From positions 1-60,266 of the forward strand of contig CANQXG010000013.1 of assembly GCA_947627735.1 (NCBI GenBank): 60,266 nt of DNA, in the 5' to 3' direction. A program made the position numbers and the translations under genes. Below, piece after piece: positions 8,290 to 17,811 of this stretch. Position 1 is the stretch's first letter. Each line of letters opens with the position of its first letter. This stretch comes from an uncultured Oscillospiraceae bacterium. Lineage in GTDB: Bacteria > Bacillota > Clostridia > Oscillospirales > Oscillospiraceae. The notes beneath the pieces were generated by a model, which was not told where the DNA came from, did not search any database, and worked only from the letters and a program-made list of their open reading frames with translations.

Positions 8290-10281
8290 ATGGACAAGGA
8301 AAAGAAACAGGCGCTGGAACAGGATATCGCCGCCCAGCGGGCCGAGGAGAACATGTTCGACCAGGCCGCCGTGGACGAGGTGATGAAAAAATACGACCGG
8401 GAGTCCAACACCCGGGTCTGGGAGGGCTGGCAGAAGTGGGCCGTGACCGCCGTGATGGCGGCTTTCTCCCTGTTCGCCATCTATGTGACGCTGTTCGTCA
8501 CCTGGCTGGACCTGATCCGCTACCCCTCCTTCCTGGGGTGCATCATCGTCATCGGCTACCTCACCTTCCCGGTGAAAAAGGGCGCCCAGAAGGTCAACTC
8601 CATGCCCTGGTACGACTGGCTCATCATGCTGGCGGGGGCGGCGGCGTTTTTCTATGTGGTGGTCAACGCCAAGGACCTGACCGTCCGGCTGGGCACCATG
8701 AACATCAGAAGCTATGAGATCGCCATCGGCATCGTGGGCGTGCTGTCGGTGGTGGAGCTGTGCCGCCGGAGCGTGGGCCTGCCCATCCTGTGCGTGGCGG
8801 GGGTGTTCTTCGTCTACGCGATGTATTACTACTGGTTCGGACGGGGCTTCGGCCCGGCCCGGGCCATCCGGCAGGTGACCATAGGGCTGTTTTATCAGAC
8901 CACCGGCGTGCTCACCACCCCCATCCAGGTGTGCGCCAAATTCATCGTGGTGTTCATCATCTTCGGCGCGTTTTTGGAGCGCACCGGCATCAGCGACTTC
9001 TTCATCAACCTGGCCAACTGCGTGGCGGGGGCCTCCTCCGGCGGTCCGGCCAAGGTGGCGGTGATCTCCTCCGCCCTGTGCGGCATGGTGTCCGGCTCCT
9101 CCGTGGGCAACACGGTCACCACCGGCTCCGTCACCATCCCCATGATGAAAAAGACCGGCTACAAGCCGGAGTTCGCCGGGGCCGTGGAGGCGGCCGCCTC
9201 CACCGGCGGGCAGATCATGCCCCCCATCATGGGCGCGGCGGCGTTCCTCATGGCGGAGTACGTGGGCGTGCCCTATTCCGACATTATCGTCCGGGCCATA
9301 TTGCCGGCGGTGCTGTATTTCCTGGGCATCTTCATCTGCGTGCACCTGGAGGCCCGGAAGCTGGGCCTGCGGGGCATCCCCCGGGATCAGCTGCCCAAGC
9401 TGGGACAGCTGATGAAGAAGATCTATCTGCTGCTGCCGCTCATCATCCTGGTGTATCTGGTGTCCAGCGGTTCCCGGACCATGGCCTATTCCGCGGCGCT
9501 GTCCATCGTGGCGGCCATCGCGGTGAGCCTGTTCGACCGGGAGCACCGCATGACGCCCCTGGGCATCCTGGAGGCCCTGGCCGCCGGCGCCAAGAGCAGC
9601 ATCACCGTGGCCGCCGCCTGCGGCATGGCCGGCGTCATCGCCGGGTGCATCAACATGACGGGCCTGGCCTCCAAGCTCATCACCGCCATCGTTTCCGTGT
9701 CCGGCGGCCACCTGATCGTCGCGCTGTTTCTGACCATGCTGTGCTGCATCGTGCTGGGCATGGGCGTGCCCACCACCGCCAACTACTGCATCATGGCCTC
9801 CACCTGTGCCCCCATCCTGATCCAGATGGGCATCCCCCAGATGGCGGCCCACTTCTTCGTGTTCTACTTCGGCATCGTGGCGGACATCACCCCGCCGGTG
9901 GCCCTGGCCGCCTACGCCGGCTCCGCCATCGCCAAGGCGCCGCCCATGAAGACCGCCTTCAACGCCACCAAGCTGGCCATCGCCGCCTTCGTGGTGCCCT
10001 ATATCCTGGCCATGAACCCGGCCATGGTGCTGGTGGACACCACCGCCTTTGAGGTGGTGCAGGTGGTGATAACCTCCGTGCTGGGCATCCTGGCCCTGGG
10101 CGTGGGGCTGGAGGGCTACCTGAAGGGCGCCGTGCCCTGGCCGCTGCGCATCATCGCCCTGGCCGCGGGCCTGTTCCTGGTCTACCCCGGCACGGTCAGC
10201 GACATCGTGGGCCTGGCCGTGGTGGGCGGGATATTCCTGTTCCAGACTTTCACTCACAAAAAGGGCGCCGCCGCGGCGTGA
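8290..10281 (+). CDS. TRAP transporter fused permease (DctQ-DctM type)
   Basis: 663 residues, highly hydrophobic, with a charged cytosolic N-terminus of about 45 residues. The first four helices correspond to the small DctQ subunit. The rest is the large DctM-like channel with the conserved loops GASSGGPAKVAVISSALCGMVSGSS, TTGSVTIPMMKKTGY and GMGVPTTANY. Fusion of both subunits is usual for TAXI-type systems (TRAP transporter 4TM/12TM fusion). It imports a substrate by a cation-coupled mechanism together with the TAXI lipoprotein upstream. AGGAGGT-like sequence (CCCGGAGGTAACGC) precedes the ATG. A good intrinsic terminator follows. Confidence 0.95.
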   Translation: MDKEKKQALEQDIAAQRAEENMFDQAAVDEVMKKYDRESNTRVWEGWQKWAVTAVMAAFSLFAIYVTLFVTWLDLIRYPSFLGCIIVIGYLTFPVKKGAQKVNSMPWYDWLIMLAGAAAFFYVVVNAKDLTVRLGTMNIRSYEIAIGIVGVLSVVELCRRSVGLPILCVAGVFFVYAMYYYWFGRGFGPARAIRQVTIGLFYQTTGVLTTPIQVCAKFIVVFIIFGAFLERTGISDFFINLANCVAGASSGGPAKVAVISSALCGMVSGSSVGNTVTTGSVTIPMMKKTGYKPEFAGAVEAAASTGGQIMPPIMGAAAFLMAEYVGVPYSDIIVRAILPAVLYFLGIFICVHLEARKLGLRGIPRDQLPKLGQLMKKIYLLLPLIILVYLVSSGSRTMAYSAALSIVAAIAVSLFDREHRMTPLGILEALAAGAKSSITVAAACGMAGVIAGCINMTGLASKLITAIVSVSGGHLIVALFLTMLCCIVLGMGVPTTANYCIMASTCAPILIQMGIPQMAAHFFVFYFGIVADITPPVALAAYAGSAIAKAPPMKTAFNATKLAIAAFVVPYILAMNPAMVLVDTTAFEVVQVVITSVLGILALGVGLEGYLKGAVPWPLRIIALAAGLFLVYPGTVSDIVGLAVVGGIFLFQTFTHKKGAAAA

Positions 10282-10304
10282 GCGGCAAAAAAATCAAATT
10301 TGCG

Positions 10305-10339
10305 AAAACGGCCTTCTTGTAATAAGGAGGCCGTTTTTT
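10305..10339 (+). terminator. Intrinsic terminator of the TRAP operon
   Basis: Stem AAAACGGCCTTCTT / AAGGAGGCCGTTTT (one G-T wobble) with a short loop, ending in six T residues at 10334-10339. It lies 23 bp after the permease stop. Confidence 0.85.
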
Positions 10340-10559
10340 GCGCAAAAATTGCCACCGCATCATTCCGCCGCCGGCGGATACGATAGTACGGTAAGGATCG
10401 GCACGGCAAGCGCGGCATGAAAAATTTTCCATCTCCCGGCGGCAGGCCGGCGGCGGGACCTTTTCGGCCCGGTGGAAGCAAAGAGATTTTTTAGCGCGTT
10501 TTGCGCGCCCGCTTTCTCGCATACTGAATGGGCCGGCAGAAAGACGGGAGGATAAAGCG

Positions 10560-11567
10560 ATGGGAATGCGATGGCTTTTGCGGCTGCGGGTGCCAGCCGC
10601 CATATGGGTGATAACGGCCGTCTGTACGGTGACGGCCTTTGCGGACGGGGCGCTGATCCCCGTAGGCGAGACGGTAGGGATACAGATCAAAACGCAGGGC
10701 GTGCTGGTGGCGGCGGTGTCCGAGGTGCAGACGGAGCAGGGGACGGTATATCCGGCCCGGGACGCGGGCGTGCGCACCGGGGACATGATAATGGCCGTGG
10801 ACGGTCATGCCGTCGGCGGGGCGGCGGATGTGCTGGACGCGGTGGAGCGCTCCGGCGGCGCCCCCGCCCAGGTGACCGTGCGCCGTGACGGGCGGGAGCA
10901 AAGCCTGACCGTGACCCCCGCCCGGGAGAGCGGCGGCGGCCTGCGGCTGGGGCTGTGGCTCCGGGACGGGGTGGCCGGGATCGGCACGGTGACCTATATC
11001 GACCCGGATACCGGGGCCTTCGGCGCCCTGGGCCATGGGGTGAACGACATGGACACGGGGGTGCTGCTGCCGGTGGCGGACGGCGACGTGTGCCGGGCGC
11101 GGATCGTGGACGTGAAGCGGGGCGCGGCGGGCGCGCCGGGGGAGCTGGCCGGCAGCTTCGACGCCGGGGACGTGGTCGGCTGCATCAACACGAACACCTG
11201 CTGCGGCATCTTCGGCTCCATCACCGGGGATATGGGGCCGCTGCGGCAGGCCATGCCCGTGGGCGAGCCGGAGGAAGTGCAGAAGGGACCGGCCACCGTG
11301 CTGGCCTGCGTGGACGGGCAGGACATCCGGGAGTATGACGTGGAGATCTCCCGCACCGGCCTGACCGCCGGCAGCGGGCGGGATCTGATGGTGCGCGTGA
11401 CGGACCCGGAGCTGCTGGGCCGGACCGGGGGCATCGTCCAAGGCATGAGCGGCAGCCCCATTTTGCAAAACGGCAAGCTGGTGGGCGCGGTGACACATGT
11501 GCTGGTGAACGACCCCACGCGGGGGTACGGGATATTCATCCGGACCATGCTGGACGCGGCTGCGTGA
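10560..11567 (+). CDS. spoIVB: SpoIVB sporulation peptidase (S55 family)
   Basis: 335 residues with an N-terminal signal anchor (about 8-28), a PDZ domain (about 45-120) and an S55 serine peptidase domain. The catalytic triad can be read by comparison with Bacillus SpoIVB: His159 in ALGHGVNDMD, Asp282 in VTDPEL and Ser297 in QGMSGSPI, with the same Asp-Ser spacing of 15. In B. subtilis this enzyme is secreted from the forespore and cleaves SpoIVFA, triggering pro-sigma-K processing. It is shorter than the Bacillus protein (426 aa), mainly N-terminal. The usual neighbour spo0A is absent; a hybrid kinase follows. The ribosome-binding site is GGGAGGATAAAGCG. The 210-bp upstream gap has no clear sigma-A promoter, consistent with a sporulation sigma factor. 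Confidence 0.93.
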   Translation: MGMRWLLRLRVPAAIWVITAVCTVTAFADGALIPVGETVGIQIKTQGVLVAAVSEVQTEQGTVYPARDAGVRTGDMIMAVDGHAVGGAADVLDAVERSGGAPAQVTVRRDGREQSLTVTPARESGGGLRLGLWLRDGVAGIGTVTYIDPDTGAFGALGHGVNDMDTGVLLPVADGDVCRARIVDVKRGAAGAPGELAGSFDAGDVVGCINTNTCCGIFGSITGDMGPLRQAMPVGEPEEVQKGPATVLACVDGQDIREYDVEISRTGLTAGSGRDLMVRVTDPELLGRTGGIVQGMSGSPILQNGKLVGAVTHVLVNDPTRGYGIFIRTMLDAAA

Positions 11568-11570
11568 CGT

Positions 11571-11597
11571 ATGCCCGCCCCGAAAAGGGGCGGGCAT
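11571..11597. terminator. Hairpin after spoIVB
   Basis: An 11-bp perfect stem, ATGCCCGCCCC/GGGGCGGGCAT, with loop GAAAA lies immediately after the spoIVB stop. Only a short T-run follows, so termination may be incomplete. Confidence 0.6.
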
Positions 11598-11746
11598 ATG
11601 CCGTTTCGCGCGCAAAAAGTTGTCTGGGACCGCCGGTGGGTATTCCACTTTTCCCATGAACATGATATTATATAAAAGCATAAAAGCGGTAAAGACCGCG
11701 GCGGCCCGGCGGGCCGCCCGGACCCGTCCGGAGAGGGGGGAGTCCC

Positions 11747-14290
11747 ATGAAGAACAAAACGGCCCGGTTCCTGGCCGTGAGCCTGGCGTGCGTGTGCGTG
11801 CTGTGCGTGCTGGTGTTCTCGCTTTTGGCGGTGCGGATGAACCGCCAGAGCGCGGAGGCCATCGGCGAGCTGGGCGCCATCTATATGGCCGGCATGAGCG
11901 AGCAGGCGGCCACCCACTTCGGCACCACCATCGAGCTGCGGCTGAGCCAGGTGGGGGCGCTGGTGGACTCCACCCCGCCGGACACCACCCGGGACCCGGC
12001 CTCCATGCGGGTGGCCCTGAGCTACAACGCCCGGGCGCGGGGGTTCGACCACCTGGCCCTGTGCCGGGCCGACGGCACGTTCGAGATGCTCTACGGAAGC
12101 CAGATGCACACCGGGGATGACGCCTTCCTCCAGGCCGTGGCCGGCGGCGAGGAGATGATGGCCGCCGGGTCCGACGAGGCCGGCCAGGAGCTGCTGCTGA
12201 TGGGCATCCCCGCCGCCTATCCCATGGATGACGGCGGCCGGAGCGTGGCGTTGGTGGCGGCGCTGCCGGTGTCCTACATCAGCGACACCCTGTCCCTGGA
12301 CGCGGACAACGCCATGATCTACTACTTCATCATCGACAAGGACGGAGAGTTCATCGTCCGGGACGACGACGTGACGGACGAGAGTTATTTCCAGCGTGTC
12401 CGGGACCGGTATGACAGCGTGGGCGAGCTGAGCGGCGAGGAGTACATCGCCCAGCTGAAAAAGGCCATGGCCGCCGGGGAGAACTATACCGGCCAGTTCA
12501 CCATCGAGGGGGAGCGGCGGTATCTGTACTTCTCGGGACTGCCCTACTCCGACTGGTATCTGCTGCTGTTCATGCCCTACGGCCAGCTGGACAGGACGGT
12601 GAACGCCCTGAGCCGGGCCTGGGGCACGGCGGCGCTGGTGAGCTGCGGGCTGATATTGGCGCTGCTGCTGGCGGTGTTCTGCTGGTATCTGCACCTGACC
12701 CGCCGGCATGTCCGGGAGCTGGAGGAGGCCCGCCTGGCCGCCGAGCACGCCAACCGGGCCAAGAGCGAGTTCCTCTCCAACATGAGCCACGACATCCGCA
12801 CGCCCATGAACGGCATCGTGGGCATGACCGCCATCGCCAGCGCCAATCTGGACAACATCCAGCAGGTGCAGAGCTGTCTGAAGAAGATCGACCTGTCCAG
12901 CCGCCATCTGCTGGGGCTTATCAACGACATTTTGGATATGTCCAAGATCGAGAGCGGGAAGCTGACCCTCCACCGGGAGCAGGTGTCCCTGCAGGAGATA
13001 TTGCAGAACATCGTCAACATCGTCCAGCCCCAGGTCAATGCCAAGAGCCAGCGGTTCGACGTGTACATCTACGACATCCCCAGCGAGCATGTGTACTGCG
13101 ACAGCGTGCGCATGAGCCAGGTGCTGCTGAACCTGGTGGGCAACGCCATCAAGTTCACCCCCGAGGGCGGCAATATCCACATGGCCTGCTATGAGGAGGC
13201 CTCTCCCAAGGGGGAGGGCTGGGCGCGGGTGCACCTGCGGGTGAAGGACAACGGCATCGGTATGTCCCCGGAGTTCAGGGGCCGCATCTTCGACTCCTTC
13301 TCCCGGGAGGACAGCCGCCGCGTCCAAAAGACCGAGGGTTCCGGCCTGGGCATGGCCATCACCAAGTACATCGTGGACGCCATGGAGGGCACCATCGAGG
13401 TGGAGAGCGAGCCGGACAAGGGGTCGGAGTTCCACGTGATCCTGGACCTGGAGAAGGCTGCCATCCACCAGGAGGACATGCACCTGCCGCCCTGGGAGGT
13501 GCTGGTGGCGGACGACGACGAGCTGCTGTGCGAGAGCACGGCCGCGGCGCTGAAGGCCCTGGGCTGCCGGGCGGTGTGGGCCCCCGACGGGGAAACCGCC
13601 GTGCAGATGGCCCGGAAAAAGCACGACGCCGGGGAGGATTACCCCGTCATCCTGCTGGACTGGCAGCTGCCGGGCATGGACGGCATCGACACCGCCCGGG
13701 CCATCCGGGAGGCATGCGGGGACAAGAGCACCATGATGCTCATCACGGCGGCGGACTGGAGCGAGCTGGAGGAGCAGGCCCGGGCCGCGGGCATCGCCGG
13801 CTGCATCGGCAAGCCCCTGTTCCGCTCCACGCTGTATTACGCCCTGGCGGGGCTGGCGGGTTCGGAGAGCCATGGGCCGGAGCAGGTCCGTAAGGACAGC
13901 CGCACCCTGGAGGGGCGGCGGGTGCTGCTGGCGGAGGACAACGACCTGAACTGGGAGATCGCCGAGGAGCTGCTCAGCGAGCTGGGCCTGGAGCTGGACC
14001 GGGCGGAGGACGGCAAGGTGTGCGCGGACCGGTTCGCCGCGTCGGCGCCGGGGTACTACGACGCCATCCTGATGGACATCCGTATGCCCGTCATGACCGG
14101 CTACGAGGCCACGGAGGCCATTCGGGCCATGGACCGGCCGGACGCGGCGGCCATACCCATCATCGCCATGAGCGCCGACGCCTTTTCCGAGGACGTGCAG
14201 CGGTGTCTGGACTGCGGCATGAACGCCCACGCCGCCAAGCCCATCGACATTGACGAGGTCGCAAGGCTGCTGGAGAAGTACATAAAATGA
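11747..14290 (+). CDS. Membrane hybrid histidine kinase with two receiver domains
   Basis: 847 residues. An N-terminal membrane helix (about 8-28), an extracellular sensor of about 270 residues with a Cache-like look ([28 protein letters not shown]) and a second helix (about 292-318) come first. HisKA follows ([17 protein letters not shown], His348), then HATPase_c ([30 protein letters not shown]) and two receivers. The first has Asp638 ([11 protein letters not shown]) and Lys in GKP. The second has Asp777 ([11 protein letters not shown]). There is no DNA-binding or HPt output, so signal must pass to an unlinked partner. The stop codon overlaps the possible start of the solute-binding protein downstream. 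GGGGGGAGTCCC precedes the ATG. Confidence 0.94.
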   Translation: MKNKTARFLAVSLACVCVLCVLVFSLLAVRMNRQSAEAIGELGAIYMAGMSEQAATHFGTTIELRLSQVGALVDSTPPDTTRDPASMRVALSYNARARGFDHLALCRADGTFEMLYGSQMHTGDDAFLQAVAGGEEMMAAGSDEAGQELLLMGIPAAYPMDDGGRSVALVAALPVSYISDTLSLDADNAMIYYFIIDKDGEFIVRDDDVTDESYFQRVRDRYDSVGELSGEEYIAQLKKAMAAGENYTGQFTIEGERRYLYFSGLPYSDWYLLLFMPYGQLDRTVNALSRAWGTAALVSCGLILALLLAVFCWYLHLTRRHVRELEEARLAAEHANRAKSEFLSNMSHDIRTPMNGIVGMTAIASANLDNIQQVQSCLKKIDLSSRHLLGLINDILDMSKIESGKLTLHREQVSLQEILQNIVNIVQPQVNAKSQRFDVYIYDIPSEHVYCDSVRMSQVLLNLVGNAIKFTPEGGNIHMACYEEASPKGEGWARVHLRVKDNGIGMSPEFRGRIFDSFSREDSRRVQKTEGSGLGMAITKYIVDAMEGTIEVESEPDKGSEFHVILDLEKAAIHQEDMHLPPWEVLVADDDELLCESTAAALKALGCRAVWAPDGETAVQMARKKHDAGEDYPVILLDWQLPGMDGIDTARAIREACGDKSTMMLITAADWSELEEQARAAGIAGCIGKPLFRSTLYYALAGLAGSESHGPEQVRKDSRTLEGRRVLLAEDNDLNWEIAEELLSELGLELDRAEDGKVCADRFAASAPGYYDAILMDIRMPVMTGYEATEAIRAMDRPDAAAIPIIAMSADAFSEDVQRCLDCGMNAHAAKPIDIDEVARLLEKYIK

Positions 14291-14322
14291 CCGCCTTACG
14301 GGCGGATCGGGACGCGAGGTGT

Positions 14323-15645
14323 ATGAAAATGCGACGCATCACGGCGCTCATCGCGCTGCTGGCGCTGCTGCTGGCCCTGACGGCCTGCGGCGGCTCCGGT
14401 CAGGCGGATCAGGCGCAGACGGGGCCTGTCGTCAGCGGCGAGGGGGCCGTCACGCAGCTGACCTTATGGACCTTCCCCGTGGGGGGATGGGGCAGCAGCG
14501 GAACGCTTTCGTCCATGCTGGCGGCCTTCCACCGGGAGCACCCCGACATCCGGGTGTCCGCCAGGGACCTGACCTATGACGACGGGGACGCGATCATAGA
14601 GCAGGCCGTCGAAGAGGGGGGCCTGCCGGACCTGGTGCTGGAGGGACCGGAGCGGCTGGTGGCCAACTGGGGCGACCGGGGGCTGATGGCGCCGCTGAAC
14701 GACCTGTGGCAGGAGCCGGCTGCCGGCGAGATATACGACACGGTGCGGGACGCCTGCCATGATGGGGCGGGGACGTATTACATCTACCCGCTGTGCATGA
14801 CCACCCACTGCATGGCGGTGAACCGGGATATGTTCGAGGCCGCCGGGGCCTGGCAGTACATCGACGAGCAGAGCCATACCTGGACCACCGACGGGTTCGT
14901 ATCGGCGGTGAAGGCACTGTATGACGCTGGCGTGAAGAACGTGGCGGCGGTCTACTGCGGCGGCCAGGCGGGGGACCAGGGCACCCGCGCGCTGGTGAAC
15001 AACCTCTACGGCGGCGCCTTCACCGACCCGGAGCACACCGCCTATACCGCCGCCGGGCCGGAGAACGCCAAGGCCCTGGCGCTGCTGGCCGATCTGGATG
15101 GCGTGCGCTTCGACGCGTCCATCGGCGGCGCCGACGAGATCAAGCAGTTCGCCGCCGGCGAGCTGGCCATGGCCTTCTGCTGGAACGTGTTCCAGGAGGT
15201 CAACCAGGTGGTCAGCAACCCGGACCAGGACTTCGACATCTTCCCCATGGCCTTCCCCACCGACAGCGGCGTGCCCCGGCTCCAGGGGGGCATATGGGGC
15301 TTTGGCGTGTTCGACAACGGGGACCAGGCGCGCATCGACGCCGCCAAGGAGTTCATCCGCTTCATGACCGGGGACGACGCCCAGTACACCCGCGCGGTGC
15401 TGGCCTCCACCTACTGGCCCGTCCGGGATCTGCCGGACATCTACGCCAACGACCAGCTGATGAACGAGTACGGCCTGTTCCAGCAGTATCTGGGGGACTA
15501 CTATCAGGTCACCCCCGGCTGGGCCGGGGCGCGGACCGCCTGGTGGAACATGCTCCAGCGGGTGGGGCAGGGGGAGGACCCGGCCACGGCCCTGGAGGAG
15601 TTCGACAGCCAGGCCAACGCCGCCGCGGCGGACAGCGGCGGCTGA
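14323..15645 (+). CDS. Extracellular solute-binding lipoprotein coupled to the hybrid kinase
   Basis: About 440 residues. A lipoprotein signal (MKMRRITALIALLALLLALT, then AC) is followed by a family 1 ABC-type binding protein with domain-swap features (LTLWTFPVGGWG, FHREHPDIRV, LPDLVLEGPERLVANW, GIWGFGVFDNG). It is normally a sugar or sugar-polymer binder. The reading frame also opens at ATG 14287, overlapping the kinase stop as ATGA, but the hydrophobic signal begins at 14323 and GCGAGGTG precedes it, so the later start is preferred. No permease or ATPase genes follow; a terminator does. It may therefore supply a ligand signal to the kinase rather than transport. That role is inference. Confidence 0.88.
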   Translation: MKMRRITALIALLALLLALTACGGSGQADQAQTGPVVSGEGAVTQLTLWTFPVGGWGSSGTLSSMLAAFHREHPDIRVSARDLTYDDGDAIIEQAVEEGGLPDLVLEGPERLVANWGDRGLMAPLNDLWQEPAAGEIYDTVRDACHDGAGTYYIYPLCMTTHCMAVNRDMFEAAGAWQYIDEQSHTWTTDGFVSAVKALYDAGVKNVAAVYCGGQAGDQGTRALVNNLYGGAFTDPEHTAYTAAGPENAKALALLADLDGVRFDASIGGADEIKQFAAGELAMAFCWNVFQEVNQVVSNPDQDFDIFPMAFPTDSGVPRLQGGIWGFGVFDNGDQARIDAAKEFIRFMTGDDAQYTRAVLASTYWPVRDLPDIYANDQLMNEYGLFQQYLGDYYQVTPGWAGARTAWWNMLQRVGQGEDPATALEEFDSQANAAAADSGG

Positions 15646-15664
15646 CGCAGATAAAATGGATATG

Positions 15665-15700
15665 AAAAAAGACCCAGCCATTGGCCGGGTCTTTATTTTT
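15665..15700. terminator. Bidirectional terminator between binding protein and htpG
   Basis: Stem AAAGACCC-x-GCC / GGC-x-GGGTCTTT (15668-15694) with T-rich tails on both strands (TATTTTT on plus, TTTTTTCATA on minus). It serves the converging genes on either side. Confidence 0.85.
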
Positions 15701-15706
15701 GTGGGA

Positions 15707-17614
15707 TCAGAACAGGCCGCAGACCAGCTCCGTATAGGCGGCGGGGTCCTCCAGGGGCAGGCCCGCGATCAGCTGGGCCTGGGCCAGCAGCACCATGGCC
15801 AGCCGGGCGGCCCGGGGCTTGTCCTCGGCGTAGGCCTTCTCCAGGGCGGCGAAGGCGGGGTGGGCGCCGTTCAGCTCCAGCACCCGCTTGGCCTTGACCC
15901 GCTCCGCCTCGGGCACGCCGGGCAGATCCTTGAAATACTTCTCCATCTCCAGGGTCACCTCGCCCTCGGTGGTGAGGAACACGGGCTGGCTCTTCAGCTT
16001 GTGGCTCAGGCGCACCGTTTCCACCGCGCCGCCCAGGGACTGCTTGACGAAGTCCAGCAGCTCCTTGGACTGCTCCGCCTTTTCATCGGTGTCCTTCTTC
16101 TCCTCCTCGCTCTCCAGGCCCAGCTCGTCGCTGGTGACGTTGCAGAACTCCTTCTGCTCGAAGTCGTGGAGCATCTGCATGACGAACTCGTCCACGCTGT
16201 CGGTCAGGCACAGCATGTCGCAGCCGGCGGCCTTCACCGTTTCCGCCTGGGGCAGGGCGGCGGCCTGCTTGGCGGTCTCGGAGCAGGCGTAATAGATCTT
16301 CTTCTGGGACTCGGGCATGGCCTGGACGTACTCGTGCAGGCTGATGAGCTTATCCTGGGCGGTGCTGTAGAACAGCAGCAGGTCCTTCAGCTTGTCCTTG
16401 TTCATGCCGAAGGAACCCACCACGCCGTATTTCAGCTGGGGGGCGAAGGCCTTGTAGAAGGTCAGGTACTTCTCCCGGTCCTCCTCCATCAGCCGCTTCA
16501 GCTCGGCCAGGACCTTCTTCTCCAGGTTGCCGGCGATGACCTTCAGCTGCCGGTCGTGCTGTAAAAGCTCCCGGGAGATGTTCAGGCTCAGATCGGGGGA
16601 GTCCACCACGCCACGGACGAACCGGAAGTGCTCCGGCACCAGGTCGGCGCACTTGTCCATGATCATCACGCCGGCGGAGTACAGCTGCAGGCCCGGCTGA
16701 TAGTCCCGGGTGTAGTAGTCGTAGGGCGCCTGGGCGGGGATGAACAGCATGGCGCGGTAGCTGGTCAGGCCCTCGGCGTTGACCCGGATCACCGCCACGG
16801 GGTCGGCGCTGTCGTGGAAGTGCTCTTTATAGTAGGCCTTGCAGCCGTCGTCGGACACCTCGCTCTTGGGCCGCTGCCAGATGGGCACCATGGTGTTGAC
16901 CACCTGGTCCTCGGAGATGGTGTTGTAGGCGCCCTTGCCGTCCTCGCCGCCCTTTTCGTCCCACTCCCGGCGCTCCACGGTCATGTGGATGGGCCAGCGG
17001 ACATAGTCGGAATACTTCTTCACCAGCTCCTTCAGCTTCCAGCTCTCCAGGTAGGAGCTGTAATCCTCCTCGTCGGCGTCGGGCTTGATGTGCATGATAA
17101 CGTCCGTGCCCACGTCAGGCTTGTCGCAGGCGGTGACGGTGTAGCCGTCCGCGCCGGAGGACTCCCATTTCCAGGCCTGGTCCTCGCCGAAGGCACGGGT
17201 CAGGACCGTCACCTTGTCGGCCACCATGAAGGCGGAGTAAAAGCCCACGCCGAACTGGCCGATCACGTCCACATCCGCGGCGGATCCGTCCTCCGCCAGG
17301 CTGTCCCGGAACGAGCGGGTGCCGCTGGAGGCGATCACGCCCAGGTTGTTCTCCAGCTCTTCTTTCGTCATGCCGATGCCGTTGTCCCGGACGGTGAGGG
17401 TGCGCGCGTCCTTGTCCGCGTCCAGGCGGATGGAGAAATCCTCCCGGGCCATGCCCACGGTCTCGTCGGTCAGGGACTTGTAGCACAGCTTGTCGATGGC
17501 GTCGGAGGCGTTGGAGATGATCTCCCGCAGGAAGATCTCCTTGTGGGTGTAGATGGAGTTGATCATCAGGTCCAGAAGCCTTTTCGACTCGGCCTTGAAC
17601 TGTTTTTTCGCCAT
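15707..17614 (-). CDS. htpG: Molecular chaperone HtpG (Hsp90)
   Basis: 635 residues, full length for bacterial Hsp90. The N-terminal ATPase shows EIFLREIISNASDAIDKL, DNGIGM and the GQFGVGFYSAFMV lid motif. The middle domain has SLNISRELLQHD with the catalytic Arg region. The C-terminal dimerisation domain ends in a short hydrophobic tail. It acts in the cytosol as an ATP-driven chaperone under stress. The gene is transcribed alone from a near-consensus sigma-A promoter overlapped by a perfect CIRCE operator, so it belongs to the HrcA regulon here. In B. subtilis htpG is not HrcA-controlled. Confidence 0.97.
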   Translation of the reverse strand: MAKKQFKAESKRLLDLMINSIYTHKEIFLREIISNASDAIDKLCYKSLTDETVGMAREDFSIRLDADKDARTLTVRDNGIGMTKEELENNLGVIASSGTRSFRDSLAEDGSAADVDVIGQFGVGFYSAFMVADKVTVLTRAFGEDQAWKWESSGADGYTVTACDKPDVGTDVIMHIKPDADEEDYSSYLESWKLKELVKKYSDYVRWPIHMTVERREWDEKGGEDGKGAYNTISEDQVVNTMVPIWQRPKSEVSDDGCKAYYKEHFHDSADPVAVIRVNAEGLTSYRAMLFIPAQAPYDYYTRDYQPGLQLYSAGVMIMDKCADLVPEHFRFVRGVVDSPDLSLNISRELLQHDRQLKVIAGNLEKKVLAELKRLMEEDREKYLTFYKAFAPQLKYGVVGSFGMNKDKLKDLLLFYSTAQDKLISLHEYVQAMPESQKKIYYACSETAKQAAALPQAETVKAAGCDMLCLTDSVDEFVMQMLHDFEQKEFCNVTSDELGLESEEEKKDTDEKAEQSKELLDFVKQSLGGAVETVRLSHKLKSQPVFLTTEGEVTLEMEKYFKDLPGVPEAERVKAKRVLELNGAHPAFAALEKAYAEDKPRAARLAMVLLAQAQLIAGLPLEDPAAYTELVCGLF

Positions 17615-17639
17615 GTATATACGCTTCCTTTCGGGTGTG

Positions 17640-17666
17640 TTAGCACTCTTTTTGTTCGAGTGCTAA
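17640..17666. promoter_or_regulatory. CIRCE operator (HrcA binding site)
   Basis: TTAGCACTC-N9-GAGTGCTAA, a perfect match to the CIRCE consensus in both arms and spacer length. It lies directly downstream of the htpG -10 box and 25 bp before the start codon, covering the transcription start. Confidence 0.97.
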
Positions 17667-17693
17667 TTTACCACGTTTCCGCGGCCCTGTCAA
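17665..17693 (-). promoter_or_regulatory. Sigma-A promoter of htpG
   Basis: On the minus strand, TTGACA (17693-17688) and TAAATT (17670-17665) are 17 bp apart. The -10 box abuts the CIRCE arm. Confidence 0.85.
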
Positions 17694-17740
17694 GCCCCGG
17701 CCGCGGGAAATTACAAGTTATTACAGTTTCACCGTTTTCC

Positions 17741-17769
17741 TTTACATTTTTCCCGGGCGTCCTTATAAT
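17741..17769 (+). promoter_or_regulatory. Sigma-A promoter for the lipoprotein gene at 17812
   Basis: TTTACA (17741-17746), 17-bp spacer, TATAAT (17764-17769). It lies 42 bp upstream of the ATG, which is preceded by GGGGGGTGGGCAT. Confidence 0.8.
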
Positions 17770-17811
17770 GATGAGATGAGATTTACATAATATTCTCCGG
17801 GGGGTGGGCAT

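Noticed and set aside
10346-10559. Sigma-F/G promoter for spoIVB
   Set aside because: CATACTG-like sequence exists near 10520, but no matching -35 at the right distance could be supported.
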